Source: Ralstonia sp. RRA (lineage in GTDB: Bacteria > Pseudomonadota > Gammaproteobacteria > Burkholderiales > Burkholderiaceae). Taken from it: DNA of 64,000 bases. Under the pieces are notes generated by a model, which worked only from the letters and a program-made list of their open reading frames with translations, searched no databases and was not told the origin of the DNA. A program made the position numbers and the translations under genes. The DNA lies in assembly GCF_037023145.1 (NCBI RefSeq), contig NZ_CP146092.1:1364001-1428000 (forward strand), written 5' to 3'. Positions 31,015 through 40,159 of the stretch are shown here, piece by piece (the first letter of the stretch is position 1; each line of letters begins with the position of its first letter).

Positions 31015-31956
31015 TCAAGCTGTCAGCGGAAAGCCGGTATCAAAGGTCGATGCCACGTCCAGCTTTTGCCTGAGCAGGCCCGACTTCAGATAGAAGTCCG
31101 CCGTGCGCTGCTGCTCAGCAATGAGTTGCGCATCAATGGGGCGCCACACCGTCTGGCGCCGGGCGAACTGCAGCCGCGCCGCCTCGGGCGCAATGCCGAT
31201 GATGCGCGCCAGCGTGGCCGAGTAGCTGTCGACATGCTGGTACGACCATACCTGTGCACGCACCACACGCTGCAGGAAATCACGCAGAACATCGTGCTTG
31301 GCAGCCAATGCTGCGTCCGTGGCGGCCAGGTAGCTCAGGCCCGACCACAGCCCGCGCCCGCTCACCAGCACGCGCGCATGCCCGGCGGTTTCGGCCATCG
31401 CCGTATAGGGTTCCCACGTCGACCACGCATCAATGGAGCCGTTGACCAGGGCAAGCTTGGCATCGGCGGGCGGCAGAAAGCGGAAGTTGGCATCTTGCGG
31501 CCCCAGCCCGGCAGATTCCAACGCCTTGAGCGCCACCAGGTGCCCGATCGAGCCCCGGTTGGTGCCGATGGATCTGCCCTTGAGGTCTGCCGCCGTCTTC
31601 AGCGGGGAATCCGGACGTACCAGCACCGCCGTGCCGTAGGGGTCCGACCGGTTCGCGCCGATCAGCTTGATGCGTGTGCCTGCTGCCAGCGCGAAGATGG
31701 CCGGCGCATCGCCAATCGGCCCCAGATCCACTGCGCCCGCGTTGAGCGCTTCGGCCAGCGGCGCTGCAGCGGGAAACTCTGTCCACTGAATGTCGTAAGG
31801 CACGCCTTTGAGCGCGTCTGCTGCCTCCAGCAGCGCGCGTAGCCCGCCCTTCTGGTCGCCGGCCTTGAGCACGGGGCGTGCCTGTGCAAAGGACAAGGCC
31901 GGCGCAGCCGCCAGCATCAGCGCAGATTGTGCAAAACGTCGTCGAGAAATCGGCAT
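31015..31956 (-). CDS. ABC transporter substrate-binding protein, SsuA-like
   Basis: The 313-residue protein has a twin-arginine type signal (SRRRFAQSALMLAAAPALSF). Its fold is that of aliphatic sulfonate/taurine binding proteins: GAVDLGPIGDAPAIFALAAG, SDPYGTAVLVRPDSPLKTAA, KGRSIGTNRGSIGHLVALKA and VNGSIDAWSTWEPY. It closes a leftward operon that also encodes the ABC ATPase and permease. Proteins of this kind bind organosulfonates or sulfate esters in the periplasm. It is a second binding protein for the same importer, only distantly related to the one at 35.1-36.1 kb. Confidence 0.87.
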   Translation of the reverse strand: MPISRRRFAQSALMLAAAPALSFAQARPVLKAGDQKGGLRALLEAADALKGVPYDIQWTEFPAAAPLAEALNAGAVDLGPIGDAPAIFALAAGTRIKLIGANRSDPYGTAVLVRPDSPLKTAADLKGRSIGTNRGSIGHLVALKALESAGLGPQDANFRFLPPADAKLALVNGSIDAWSTWEPYTAMAETAGHARVLVSGRGLWSGLSYLAATDAALAAKHDVLRDFLQRVVRAQVWSYQHVDSYSATLARIIGIAPEAARLQFARRQTVWRPIDAQLIAEQQRTADFYLKSGLLRQKLDVASTFDTGFPLTA

Positions 31957-31961
31957 GGTGG

Positions 31962-33131
31962 TCAGTGGATGAAGCCGCCCTTCACATAGCGCACCGGCTC
32001 GGTGTCCATGCGGGCGATGAGGGTGTCGAGCCCCGCGGCGCGCGGCGTTTCAGAGACGCGAGAGGCGGAGGTGCAAAGAAAATCGGCGTCGGACCAGGTG
32101 GTGCCCGGTTCGCCACGTGCACGCAGCCAGCCATTGCGGTCCGCCAGCAGTTGCGTGCCCGAGAACGCTTGTGGCGTGGTGCCGGCAAGCGCAGCAAAGA
32201 TGGGCCAGGCATCGCGGCCCACCACCACGCAGTGCGCTCGCATGGGCAGTGCGGGAGACGGCAGCGTGCCGTCCGGCGTAACAAGCAGGGTCTGGAAGCG
32301 CGGGTCTTCAATGGGCACCTGCTCTGCCGAGGCGGCATCGATGGCGACGACGCGCACGCGCTGTCTATCACGCCAGGCATTCAGCGGTTGGGGGGCGGCA
32401 TCGCCGCAACGCACGGACAACGCTGGCAGCGCCACCGGCAACGGCCAGCCCCCTGTGCGCACGCCACCGCTGGCGGCCAGCACTTTCATGTAGTCGAGTA
32501 CCGCCCAGATGTCGTTGTCGCTCAGCCGGTTGGCGAAGGCGGGCATGGTGGCGACACCTTGCGCGTCCCGCATGCCGTGCGCGATGTGCCAGAACAGTTC
32601 GCCATCGGCGTGGCGGCCAAGCAGCGGGCCGACAACGGTGGGCGGCCAGCGTGTGAGCGTGGCGGCCAGCGGGCCCTCGCCGCGGCCATCTGCGCCGTGG
32701 CAGCTTGCGCAGGCTGCGTTGTAGACACGGGCGCCGTTGGCAATGGAGGCCAGGGAGAACGAGGTTGGGCTCGCATGAAAGCTGGTCGGCACGGCGGAGG
32801 ACAGCACCACCGCCGACGGCCACGGCGCCACCACCAGCAAGCCCGCCGCCACACCCAGCGCGACCGCACGCCAACGACGCACCAGTATCGCCACAAGCAC
32901 CGCTAGCACCGTCAGCGCCAGTGCGATGAGCGTGATGCCCAGTTGTCGCGCCTGCCCGAGATCAATCAGCAGCGTTTCACCGGCAATGCGTGTTCCCCAG
33001 GGCCATGCTGCCTGGCCGTGCACATCGCCCGTCAGGCCCAGCGTGTGCAACAACGTCAGCAAACCTTGCTGCGCCCACTGCAGGAAGCCGAGCAACGTGT
33101 TGAGCCAGGCCGTCGCTGGAGGGCCGCTCAT
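31962..33131 (-). CDS. Membrane-anchored c-type cytochrome
   Basis: The 389-residue protein has two membrane helices (about residues 64-85 and 89-111). A periplasmic cytochrome c domain follows, with the heme site CASCH (Cys141, Cys144, His145) and a likely axial Met196 in ATMPAF. The C-terminal 170 residues resemble a thioredoxin-like fold without the CxxC pair; that is a weak reading. It sits inside an ABC importer operon, five bases before one binding protein gene and 32 after the ATPase gene. It may pass electrons from a periplasmic oxidation to the respiratory chain. Confidence 0.8.
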   Translation of the reverse strand: MSGPPATAWLNTLLGFLQWAQQGLLTLLHTLGLTGDVHGQAAWPWGTRIAGETLLIDLGQARQLGITLIALALTVLAVLVAILVRRWRAVALGVAAGLLVVAPWPSAVVLSSAVPTSFHASPTSFSLASIANGARVYNAACASCHGADGRGEGPLAATLTRWPPTVVGPLLGRHADGELFWHIAHGMRDAQGVATMPAFANRLSDNDIWAVLDYMKVLAASGGVRTGGWPLPVALPALSVRCGDAAPQPLNAWRDRQRVRVVAIDAASAEQVPIEDPRFQTLLVTPDGTLPSPALPMRAHCVVVGRDAWPIFAALAGTTPQAFSGTQLLADRNGWLRARGEPGTTWSDADFLCTSASRVSETPRAAGLDTLIARMDTEPVRYVKGGFIH

Positions 33132-33163
33132 GACTGCACCTTCATCGTGGAATGTCCTGCGCG

Positions 33164-33985
33164 CTACCAGGTCTGGCCCAGGCCAAGGTGGCCAAGCGCC
33201 TCGTGCCGCAGGGCGTTCAGGCGTGGATCACCGCGATGGCGTGGATAAGGCAGGTCGACCGTCAACTCCGCTGCAATACGCGCCGGGCGCGGGCTGAAGA
33301 TGATCACGCGCTGGGCCAGGAACAATGCCTCTTCCACATCGTGCGTGACCAGCACCGTGGAAAAGCGCGCACGCTGCCACAACGCCACCAGCTCGCTCTG
33401 CATGGCCAGCCGCGTGAGGGAGTCAAGCTTGCCCAGCGGCTCATCCAGCACCAGCAACTGCGGATCATTGACCAATGCGCGCGCCAGCGCCACACGCTGT
33501 GCCATGCCGCCCGACAACTCGTGCGGGAACGCGCGATGAAAGCCCTTGAGGCCGACACGCTCCAGCGCATCGTCCACGCGGTCGCGCTCCGCCTTGAGCA
33601 CGCCGCGCGCCTGCAAGCCGAGGGCGACGTTGTCCCACACCCGGCGCCACGGATACAGCGTCGGGTCTTGAAACACGACAACGCGCGACGGATCCGGCTC
33701 GGTGATGGGCGCATCGTCCTGCAGGATGCGGCCACGCGTGGGCGCTTCCAGCCCGGCAATCAGGCGCAGCAAGGTGGATTTGCCGCAGCCGCTGGGGCCC
33801 AGCAGTGCGACGAACTCGCCGGGCTGCACGGCCAGGTCAACGTTGTCGAGCACCTGCAGCGGGTTGGCGCGGCTGCCAAACCAGTGGCTCACGCCCTGCA
33901 CGTCAATGCGTGCGCCGGTGGCCGTGGGTGTGGGGGTTGCCGCCGCAACGGATGCAGCCGCCTCGCGTTCAAGTACGGCTACCAT
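33164..33985 (-). CDS. ABC transporter ATP-binding protein, SsuB/TauB-like
   Basis: The 273-residue ATPase has Walker A GPSGCGKST, the SsuB/TauB-style Q-loop VVFQDPTLYPWRRVWDNV, the signature ELSGGMAQRVALARAL, and Walker B LLVLDEPLGKLD. It powers uptake by the adjacent permease, whose gene it overlaps by seven bases. The nitrate/sulfonate/taurine subfamily is clear; the exact substrate is not. Confidence 0.9.
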   Translation of the reverse strand: MVAVLEREAAASVAAATPTPTATGARIDVQGVSHWFGSRANPLQVLDNVDLAVQPGEFVALLGPSGCGKSTLLRLIAGLEAPTRGRILQDDAPITEPDPSRVVVFQDPTLYPWRRVWDNVALGLQARGVLKAERDRVDDALERVGLKGFHRAFPHELSGGMAQRVALARALVNDPQLLVLDEPLGKLDSLTRLAMQSELVALWQRARFSTVLVTHDVEEALFLAQRVIIFSPRPARIAAELTVDLPYPRHRGDPRLNALRHEALGHLGLGQTW

Positions 33986-35022
33986 TTCAGCGTCCCCTTC
34001 TGCCAGACCAGCGCGCGATCACGCACCTTGAACAGCAGCGTGATGATGCTGGAGAACAGCAGCGCCATCACGATCAGCGCGGCGTACATGTTCACGTAGG
34101 AGGCCCAGCCCTGGGCCCACGTCAGATACCACCCGAGGCCCGATTTCACGCCCATCATCTCGGCCGTCACCAGCACCGTAAACGACGCGCCCAGCCCCAT
34201 GAACAACCCGACGAATACCTGCGGCAACGCGGCCGGAATCGCCACACGCAGCACCAGGAAGGCGTTGGAGGCACCGAGCGTACGGGCCACGTCGTAGTAG
34301 CTCTTGTTCACCCCGGCCACACCCGACCACGTGAGCACGGCCACCGGAAAGCCCGACGCCAATGCAATCAGAAAGGCCGCTGCCGAATAGCTCGACGGGA
34401 AAAAGTAGAACGTGATCGGCAGCAGCGCCGTGGCGGGCAACGGGCCCAGAATGCGCAGCACCGGATGCACCCAGTACCCCACGGCGCGCGACCAGCCGAT
34501 CGACACGCCCACCAGAAAGCCCGTCAGCGCGCCAAAGAAGTAACCCAGCCCCAGCAGCTTGAGCGTGTTGATCACGCTGCCACCCAGGCGCGCCCAGTCT
34601 TCGGTATAGACCTCGATCAACGCCTGCGGCGGCGCAAAGAACGGCGTAGGCAGGAAGCCCGATTTGGCTGTCAGCGCTTCCCATGCGCCCAGCACGACCG
34701 GCACGGCAATGAGCCACGGCCCAAGCGGCAGTAGCGTTTCCTGCACGGCACGCAGGGGTGCCACGTACGCACCCACCAGCGCCAGCACGAACAGCGCAAC
34801 GCCCACCAGTAATGCCGCGATACCAAGTTCTGCTGTGAAGGCCCAATCGCTGAAGCCGATCACATGGTTGGGCCAGCGCCACGTCAGCAACCCGAAGGCG
34901 GCCCACGCCAGCCCGGCCACCGTGCCAGAACGCCATACGCGCGCATTGGTAATCGCGCCGCCAAAAGGGTTGGACAGCGCGGCAGGCGCCTCCAGCGTTT
35001 GAGGGGCGGTAGTCGTAGTCAT
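33979..35022 (-). CDS. ABC transporter permease, SsuC/TauC-like
   Basis: The 347-residue protein has about eight membrane helices. The ABC-permease cytoplasmic loop reads VARTLGASNAFLVLRVAIPA. The permease domain starts near residue 150; the N-terminal extension with three further helices is longer than in E. coli SsuC (263 residues). It forms the membrane channel with the overlapping ATPase gene product. Confidence 0.88.
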   Translation of the reverse strand: MTTTTAPQTLEAPAALSNPFGGAITNARVWRSGTVAGLAWAAFGLLTWRWPNHVIGFSDWAFTAELGIAALLVGVALFVLALVGAYVAPLRAVQETLLPLGPWLIAVPVVLGAWEALTAKSGFLPTPFFAPPQALIEVYTEDWARLGGSVINTLKLLGLGYFFGALTGFLVGVSIGWSRAVGYWVHPVLRILGPLPATALLPITFYFFPSSYSAAAFLIALASGFPVAVLTWSGVAGVNKSYYDVARTLGASNAFLVLRVAIPAALPQVFVGLFMGLGASFTVLVTAEMMGVKSGLGWYLTWAQGWASYVNMYAALIVMALLFSSIITLLFKVRDRALVWQKGTLKW

Positions 35023-35049
35023 GTCGATGCTCTCCTCATGTCGCGTGCC

Positions 35050-36057
35050 CTAGGCCAGCACGTTCACGTACACGTGCTGCGCCAGGCGCTGCGGGTCGGT
35101 CGTCTTCTTGATGACGCCGATGCGGCGGAAGTCTTCCGCATAGAAGGCGATCTCGTCGCGCAGGTCGACGCCCGTCGGGTGGTGCGTATAGGTGAGCGTG
35201 GCGTAGAGCTTGCGCAGATCGTCCACCGCCACCTTGGGCGAGTACTTGGCAAACACCTTGGCGGCTTCGTTCGGGTTCTCGTTGACGAAGTCCGTCGCCT
35301 GCACGATGGCGCGTGCCAGGCCGGAGGCCGCCTGGCGGTCATTGCGCACGAGTTCGCCACGCGCGCCGATCACGCAGCAGACTTTGCGTGCGTACTCGCC
35401 AGTGAGGTTGGTCGCCAGTTCCACATAGGCGCCGTTGGTGCGCTTTTCCAACAGGTAGAGGTTTGGGTCGCCGTCGGCAATGGCCTGGATCTCGCCCTTG
35501 TCCACCGCCACGCCCAGCAGGTCCGCCGGGTACTGGCGCCAGGTGATGTCGCGGTCCGGATCGATGCCGTGCTTGGCCAGCAGGATGGTGAAGAAGTGCT
35601 TGCCCGGCGCGGCCAGATCGCTCACGCCCACGGTCTTGCCCTTGAGTGCGGCCAGGTTGGTCACGCCCGCCGCCTTGGAGCCCACCAGCCGCACGCAGCC
35701 ACCGTGCGAGCTGCCGATGATCTTCACATCAAAGCCCGCCTCCAACGGTTTGAGCCAGCGGTGGATCATCCCCACCGCGGCGTCGGCCTTGCCGGTGGCG
35801 ATGGATTCGAGCAGTTGGTCGGTCGATCCGCTGTAGTTGATCAGGTCGACCTGTAGACCGTTCTTCTCGAAAAAACCGCGCTCCTGCGCCACCACGATGG
35901 GCGTCAGGCAGAACGAATTCTGGTTCCACGCAAACGTCAGCTTGCGCTGTTGCGAGTACGCCTTGCGACCCAGGATCAGGGCCGGTGCGGCCAGCGCCGT
36001 GGCAGCGGCCGCGTGCAGTACCTTGCGGCGTGATATGCCCGCATTGTCTTGGCTCAT
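35050..36057 (-). CDS. ABC transporter substrate-binding protein, NitT/TauT family
   Basis: The 335-residue protein has a Tat-type signal (SRRKVLHAAAATALAAPALI). The binding-protein core includes LTPIVVAQERGFFEKNGLQV, DQLLESIATGKADAAVGMIH and LKGKTVGVSDLAAPGKHFFT. It should capture a sulfonate-like or other small organic anion in the periplasm for the downstream permease. The divergent binding protein at 31.0-32.0 kb could give the importer a second specificity. Confidence 0.87.
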   Translation of the reverse strand: MSQDNAGISRRKVLHAAAATALAAPALILGRKAYSQQRKLTFAWNQNSFCLTPIVVAQERGFFEKNGLQVDLINYSGSTDQLLESIATGKADAAVGMIHRWLKPLEAGFDVKIIGSSHGGCVRLVGSKAAGVTNLAALKGKTVGVSDLAAPGKHFFTILLAKHGIDPDRDITWRQYPADLLGVAVDKGEIQAIADGDPNLYLLEKRTNGAYVELATNLTGEYARKVCCVIGARGELVRNDRQAASGLARAIVQATDFVNENPNEAAKVFAKYSPKVAVDDLRKLYATLTYTHHPTGVDLRDEIAFYAEDFRRIGVIKKTTDPQRLAQHVYVNVLA

Positions 36058-36116
36058 TGAGTGCTCCCCGTATGGTGATGCGTTGGATGTGTTCTGTGCT
36101 CGATGTTCTGTTTGGC

Positions 36117-36956
36117 TCAGTCCAGCACGTCCGGCTCAGCCGCCACAAGGCCCGCATAGAGGCTCTCGAACGCGTGCAACGCGCCTTCGGGCCCGCCGAC
36201 CTGGCTGTGCGTGTGCTGCGCGGTGACCGCGTCGATCAGCTGCGGCGTGCCGGCCGCTTCGGCCAGCAGTTGCGTGTGCGCGGCGTTGTCCAGCGCGATG
36301 TACCACCACGCGGCGGCCTCCACGGTTGGGCCGGCGGTGAGGATGCCGTGGTTCTTCAGGATCACACCCTTGTGCGTGCCGCCGCCCGGTTTGGTCAGTG
36401 CGTGCGCAATGCGTTCGCCCTCGCTGGCGTCGACCACCATGCCGGTGAAGTCGTCAAACAGCGCATGGTCTTCGTAGAACGAGCAGGCATCCTGCGTGAG
36501 TGGATCGAGCGGCCGGCCCAGCGTCGACCACGCTTTGCCGTACGTCGAATGCGTATGCGCTGCCGCCACGATGTGCGGGTGCGCCTCGTGAATCGCCGCA
36601 TGAATGGCGAACGCCGCCTTGTTGAGCGGCTGGTTGCCGATGACCGTCTCGCCATGCGCGTTGACAAGCAGCAGGTCCGACACCTTGATGCGCGAGAAAT
36701 GCACGCCCAGCGGGTTCACCCAGAAGTGGTCGGGCAGTTCCGGATCGCGTGCAGTGATATGCCCGGCCAGCCCAAGGTCAAAGCCATGCCGCGCAAAGAT
36801 GCGGAAAGCTGCGGCCAGGTGCTCTTGCCGATGGCGCCGTTCTGCCTCAACGGACGTGCGCGCCGCCGGCGGATCGAACCAGAACTTTTGCTGTGGCTGC
36901 GGGTTGAGCCGAAGCGAGGTGGACGCTGGGCGCTCGATGGAAAGGACTGCGCTCAT
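36117..36956 (-). CDS. Class II aldolase/adducin-family protein
   Basis: The 279-residue protein has the zinc-site pattern of class II aldolases: AAAHTHSTYGKAW with two His, and a further His in LKNHGILT. AGHITARDPELPDHFWVNP is typical of the wider family, which includes aldolases, decarboxylases and isomerases. The ATG at 36956 has GAGGGGG upstream and follows the monooxygenase stop by ten bases. Its role is unknown; processing of the carbon fragment released by the monooxygenase is a reasonable guess. Confidence 0.85.
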   Translation of the reverse strand: MSAVLSIERPASTSLRLNPQPQQKFWFDPPAARTSVEAERRHRQEHLAAAFRIFARHGFDLGLAGHITARDPELPDHFWVNPLGVHFSRIKVSDLLLVNAHGETVIGNQPLNKAAFAIHAAIHEAHPHIVAAAHTHSTYGKAWSTLGRPLDPLTQDACSFYEDHALFDDFTGMVVDASEGERIAHALTKPGGGTHKGVILKNHGILTAGPTVEAAAWWYIALDNAAHTQLLAEAAGTPQLIDAVTAQHTHSQVGGPEGALHAFESLYAGLVAAEPDVLD

Positions 36957-36966
36957 GCCCGCCCCC

Positions 36967-38058
36967 TCACGCCGCCTTGCGCTGCGCGTCGCGCTGGGCA
37001 ACCAGCTCGCGCACACGCGGGATGAGTGTGCGGCCGTAGTCGACCACATCTTCCAGCGGATCGAAGCCGCGAATCAGGAAGGTCGTGACGCCCAGGTCGT
37101 AGTAGTCGAGCAGCGCATCGGCCACCTGCTCCGGCGTGCCGACCAGCGCGGTAGAGTTGGAGCGTGCGCCGGTTTCCTTGGCGATAGCCGTCCACAAACG
37201 TTTGTCCACGCGCTCGCCCTGCTCGGCCGCGGCCAGCAGGCGGCGCGCGCCTTCGCTCTGTTGCGGGCCGCCACGGCTGTAGCCTTGCTGCAGACGCAAC
37301 GCGCGGGTGCGTTCGAGAATGCGCTCGGCGCGGGCCCAGGCAGCTTCTTCCATATCCGCCAGAATCGGCCGGAACGATACCGAGAAGCGAATGCTGCGGC
37401 CGTGCTTGGCGGCTTCTGCACGCACACGCGTGGTCAATTCACGCACCTGGTCGAGCGACTCCCCCCACAGGGCGTACACATCGGCGTGCTTGCCCGCCAC
37501 CTCCACCGCCACGTCCGACGCGCCGCCAAAGTAGATCGGCACATGCGGCTTCTGCGCGGGCTTCACCTCCGAGAAACCCTGCTCGAAACGGTAGAACGCG
37601 CCCTCGTGATCGAACGGTTTGGCCTCGGTCCAGATGCGGCGCAGGATGCTGAGGTATTCATCGGTGCGTGCGTAGCGCTGGTCGTGATCGAGGTAGTCGC
37701 CATCGCGGCGCTGCTCGCTGTCGGAGCCACCCGAGATGAAGTGCACCCCCAGGCGTCCGCCGGTGAACTGGTCCAGCGTTGCAATCTGGCGTGCGGCCAG
37801 CGTCGGGTTGGTGAAGCCTGGCCGATGCGCCAGCATGAAGTGGATGCGCTCGGTCAGCGCGGCTGCGTACGAGATCGTCAACGTGGCCGATGGGCCGGTC
37901 GAATGGTGCGGCACCAGAATGCGGTCGAAGCCGGCCTGCTCGTGTGCCTGCGCAAAAGCACGCACATAGTCGCGATCGATCACCGGCCCATTCGGATCAG
38001 GCGGATGGATTTCCGACTGCTTCTGGCTCTGGATCATGCCGATGAAATCGACGCTCAT
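36967..38058 (-). CDS. Flavin-dependent alkanesulfonate-type monooxygenase (SsuD-like)
   Basis: The 363-residue luciferase-like protein is close in length and pattern to SsuD (381 in E. coli). Visible blocks are FDRILVPHHSTGPSATLTIS, AHRPGFTNPTLAARQIATLD and FTGGRLGVHFISGGSDSEQR, then PVPIYFGGAS-like VPIYFGGASDVAVEVAGKHA. SsuD uses reduced FMN and oxygen to cleave a C-S bond, releasing sulfite and an aldehyde. No flavin reductase gene (ssuE) is in view. It is the first gene of the leftward operon, which also encodes the ABC importer. Confidence 0.9.
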   Translation of the reverse strand: MSVDFIGMIQSQKQSEIHPPDPNGPVIDRDYVRAFAQAHEQAGFDRILVPHHSTGPSATLTISYAAALTERIHFMLAHRPGFTNPTLAARQIATLDQFTGGRLGVHFISGGSDSEQRRDGDYLDHDQRYARTDEYLSILRRIWTEAKPFDHEGAFYRFEQGFSEVKPAQKPHVPIYFGGASDVAVEVAGKHADVYALWGESLDQVRELTTRVRAEAAKHGRSIRFSVSFRPILADMEEAAWARAERILERTRALRLQQGYSRGGPQQSEGARRLLAAAEQGERVDKRLWTAIAKETGARSNSTALVGTPEQVADALLDYYDLGVTTFLIRGFDPLEDVVDYGRTLIPRVRELVAQRDAQRKAA

Positions 38059-38089
38059 GATGGCTCGCTCCGCATATCGTTAGAAGATC

Positions 38090-38122
38090 GGCGAGGCTGT
38101 ATTTGCTGCGCTGCACCTCGCC
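38090..38122. promoter_or_regulatory. Inverted repeat in the leader of the monooxygenase gene
   Basis: GGCGAGG and CCTCGCC are perfect 7-base inverted arms with a 19-base spacer, 30-65 bases upstream of the SsuD-like start. It could fold as a leader hairpin or act as an operator. Confidence 0.3.
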
Positions 38123-38150
38123 ATGAATGCGAATGAAGTTACGTCACCAC

Positions 38151-38182
38151 CAGCGTTGCACTAACGAATAAATTCAACGCTG
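38151..38182. promoter_or_regulatory. Candidate operator between the divergent organosulfur operons
   Basis: CAGCGTTG and CAACGCTG form a perfect 8-base inverted repeat with a 16-base AT-rich spacer. It sits near the middle of the 208-base divergent spacer, so one protein bound there could control both operons. No regulator gene adjoins it; a CysB-like or SsuR-like LysR protein encoded elsewhere is a possibility. Confidence 0.4.
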
Positions 38183-38266
38183 CATATTCGGCATGGATCG
38201 TTCGCTGTGCATGGCAACACGGATACGCTGTGCGGCAACATCACTTGCCTCGTGCGCTGCTTCGCC

Positions 38267-39454
38267 ATGTCGTCCATCCCCCTGCATCGCCTGCCCACGG
38301 CACCCGAACGGCTTGCCGAGGTGCTGGCCGCCATCACGCCGCAACTGGCTGCCACCGCTGCGGAGCACGATGCGCAGGGCACGTTTGCGCACGAGAACTT
38401 TGCCCTGCTGCATGCCTCCGGGCTGACCGCGCAAGTCATTCCGCAAGCACACGGCGGCGGTGGCGCTGACTTGGCCACGGCGCGCCGCATCATCGCGTCG
38501 GTTGCGTATGGCGATGCCGCAACAGCGCTTGTGCTGACGATGACGTATCTGCAGCATCGTGCGCTGGGCCGCGCCGATACGCGATGGCCCGCGCATCTAC
38601 GGCAGCAGGTGTTTTCCACGGCATTGAGTGAAGGTGCCCTCATCAACGCATTGCGCGTGGAGCCAGATTTGGGCACACCGGCACGCGGCGGCCTGCCCGG
38701 CACCGTCGCCACGCGTGTGGGAGACCACTGGCGCATTCACGGCCGCAAGCTCTACAGCACCGGCAGTCCAGCGCTGCGCTGGCTGGCGGTGTGGGCGCGC
38801 ACCGATGAAGCGGAGCCGCGCGTCGGCATCTTCCTCGTCCCGCGCCCGCTGCCGGACACGCCCGGCATCCGTATCGAACCCACCTGGAACCACCTTGGCC
38901 TGCGCGCTTCCGGCAGCCACGACGTTGTGCTGGAAGACGTGACCATCCCGCTCGACCACGCCGTTGACATCCGGCCTGCCGCTGAGTGGGCAGATAGCGG
39001 CGCGCATGTCGATCCGCAAGCCTGGATGGCCGTCTTGCTCGGCAGCCTGTACGACGCCGTGGCGCAGGCTGCGCTCGATTGGCTTGTGCAGTTCCTGAAT
39101 ACGCGCGCGCCCGCCAACCTCGGTGCACCGCTGGCAACGCTTCCCCGTATGCAGGAAGCCGCCGGTGAAATTGCTGCCGCGCTGCGCACCAACCGTGTGC
39201 TGCTCGACCACGCTGCCGAGGCAGCCGATGCCGGCACACCGCTCTCCACGACCGATAGCGGCTTGCTCAAATACACCGTCACCGGCAATGCCATCCGCGC
39301 GGTGGAACTGGCGCTGCAGCTCTCGGGCAACCACGGCCTGTCGCGCCACAACCCACTTGAGCGTCACTACCGCGACGTGCTCTGCAGCCGCATCCACACC
39401 CCGCAGAACGATTCGATCCTGCTGGCCGCCGGCCGCACTGCGCTTGGGGTTTAG
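38267..39454 (+). CDS. Acyl-CoA dehydrogenase-like flavoprotein (SfnB/DszC type)
   Basis: The 395-residue protein has the acyl-CoA dehydrogenase fold: TAQVIPQAHGGGGADLATAR, TYLQHRALGRAD, HGRKLYSTGSPALRWLAVWA, WNHLGLRASGSHDVVLEDVT and LSGNHGLSRHNPLERHYRDV. The last block is typical of the SfnB/DszC branch, which includes flavin monooxygenases acting on organosulfur compounds. Its place opposite an SsuD-like gene and before a thiol dioxygenase supports a role in sulfur acquisition rather than fatty acid oxidation. The ATG at 38267 is preferred; 38207 would add 20 residues that do not fit the fold. Confidence 0.85.
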   Translation: MSSIPLHRLPTAPERLAEVLAAITPQLAATAAEHDAQGTFAHENFALLHASGLTAQVIPQAHGGGGADLATARRIIASVAYGDAATALVLTMTYLQHRALGRADTRWPAHLRQQVFSTALSEGALINALRVEPDLGTPARGGLPGTVATRVGDHWRIHGRKLYSTGSPALRWLAVWARTDEAEPRVGIFLVPRPLPDTPGIRIEPTWNHLGLRASGSHDVVLEDVTIPLDHAVDIRPAAEWADSGAHVDPQAWMAVLLGSLYDAVAQAALDWLVQFLNTRAPANLGAPLATLPRMQEAAGEIAAALRTNRVLLDHAAEAADAGTPLSTTDSGLLKYTVTGNAIRAVELALQLSGNHGLSRHNPLERHYRDVLCSRIHTPQNDSILLAAGRTALGV

Positions 39455-39514
39455 CTGGACGCCAGAACCCCAGTCCAGCAAGATGAGCCGAACCCCCACA
39501 TCAGGAACCTGCCG

Positions 39515-40159
39515 ATGAGCACGCCTGCCCTCGCTACCGCACCTGCACAAACGCAATCCCCGCAATCCATCTTGCCGCTGCGCGATTTCGTGACCGCACT
39601 GTCCCGCCTGCTCGATCAGCAGCCGACGGAAGCGGAAATTCTCTCGCGTGCCGGCGCGCTGCTCGGCGCGCTCGTCGCGCAAGACAACTGGCTGCCTACC
39701 GAATACGCCCAGCCGCACCCCGAGCATTTCCAGCAGTACCTGCTGCATGTCGATTCCGGTGAGCGCTTCTCCATCGTCAGCTTTGTCTGGGGCCCGGGGC
39801 AGCGCACGCCCATCCATGACCACACCACGTGGGGCCTGATCGGCATGCTGCGCGGTGCGGAGTACTCGCAGCCATTCAAGCTCGAAGCCGATGGGCGCCC
39901 ACTGCCCGATGGTGCGGCCATCCGTCTGGAGCCCGGCCAGGTCGAGCGCGTGTCACCGCGTGTGGGCGACATCCACCGCGTGCACAACGCGTTTGACGAT
40001 CGCACGTCGATCAGCATCCACGTGTACGGCGGCAACATCGGCGGCATCCACCGCTCCGTCTATACGGAAGACGGTGAGCGCAAGCCGTTCATCTCCGGTT
40101 ATTCGAATACTCACCTGCCCAATCTCTGGGACCGTTCCAAGGACACGTCTGCCTCATGA
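39515..40159 (+). CDS. Cysteine dioxygenase-family thiol dioxygenase
   Basis: The 214-residue protein is a cupin of the cysteine dioxygenase family. It has iron ligands His101 and His103 in PIHDHTTWG and a third in the region GDIHRVHNAF (His154 or His157). HVYGGNIGGIHR near the end is also family-typical. Bacterial members oxidise cysteine or 3-mercaptopropionate to the sulfinate. Its stop codon overlaps the rhodanese start as ATGA, so the two are coupled and probably handle the same sulfur compound. Confidence 0.9.
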   Translation: MSTPALATAPAQTQSPQSILPLRDFVTALSRLLDQQPTEAEILSRAGALLGALVAQDNWLPTEYAQPHPEHFQQYLLHVDSGERFSIVSFVWGPGQRTPIHDHTTWGLIGMLRGAEYSQPFKLEADGRPLPDGAAIRLEPGQVERVSPRVGDIHRVHNAFDDRTSISIHVYGGNIGGIHRSVYTEDGERKPFISGYSNTHLPNLWDRSKDTSAS

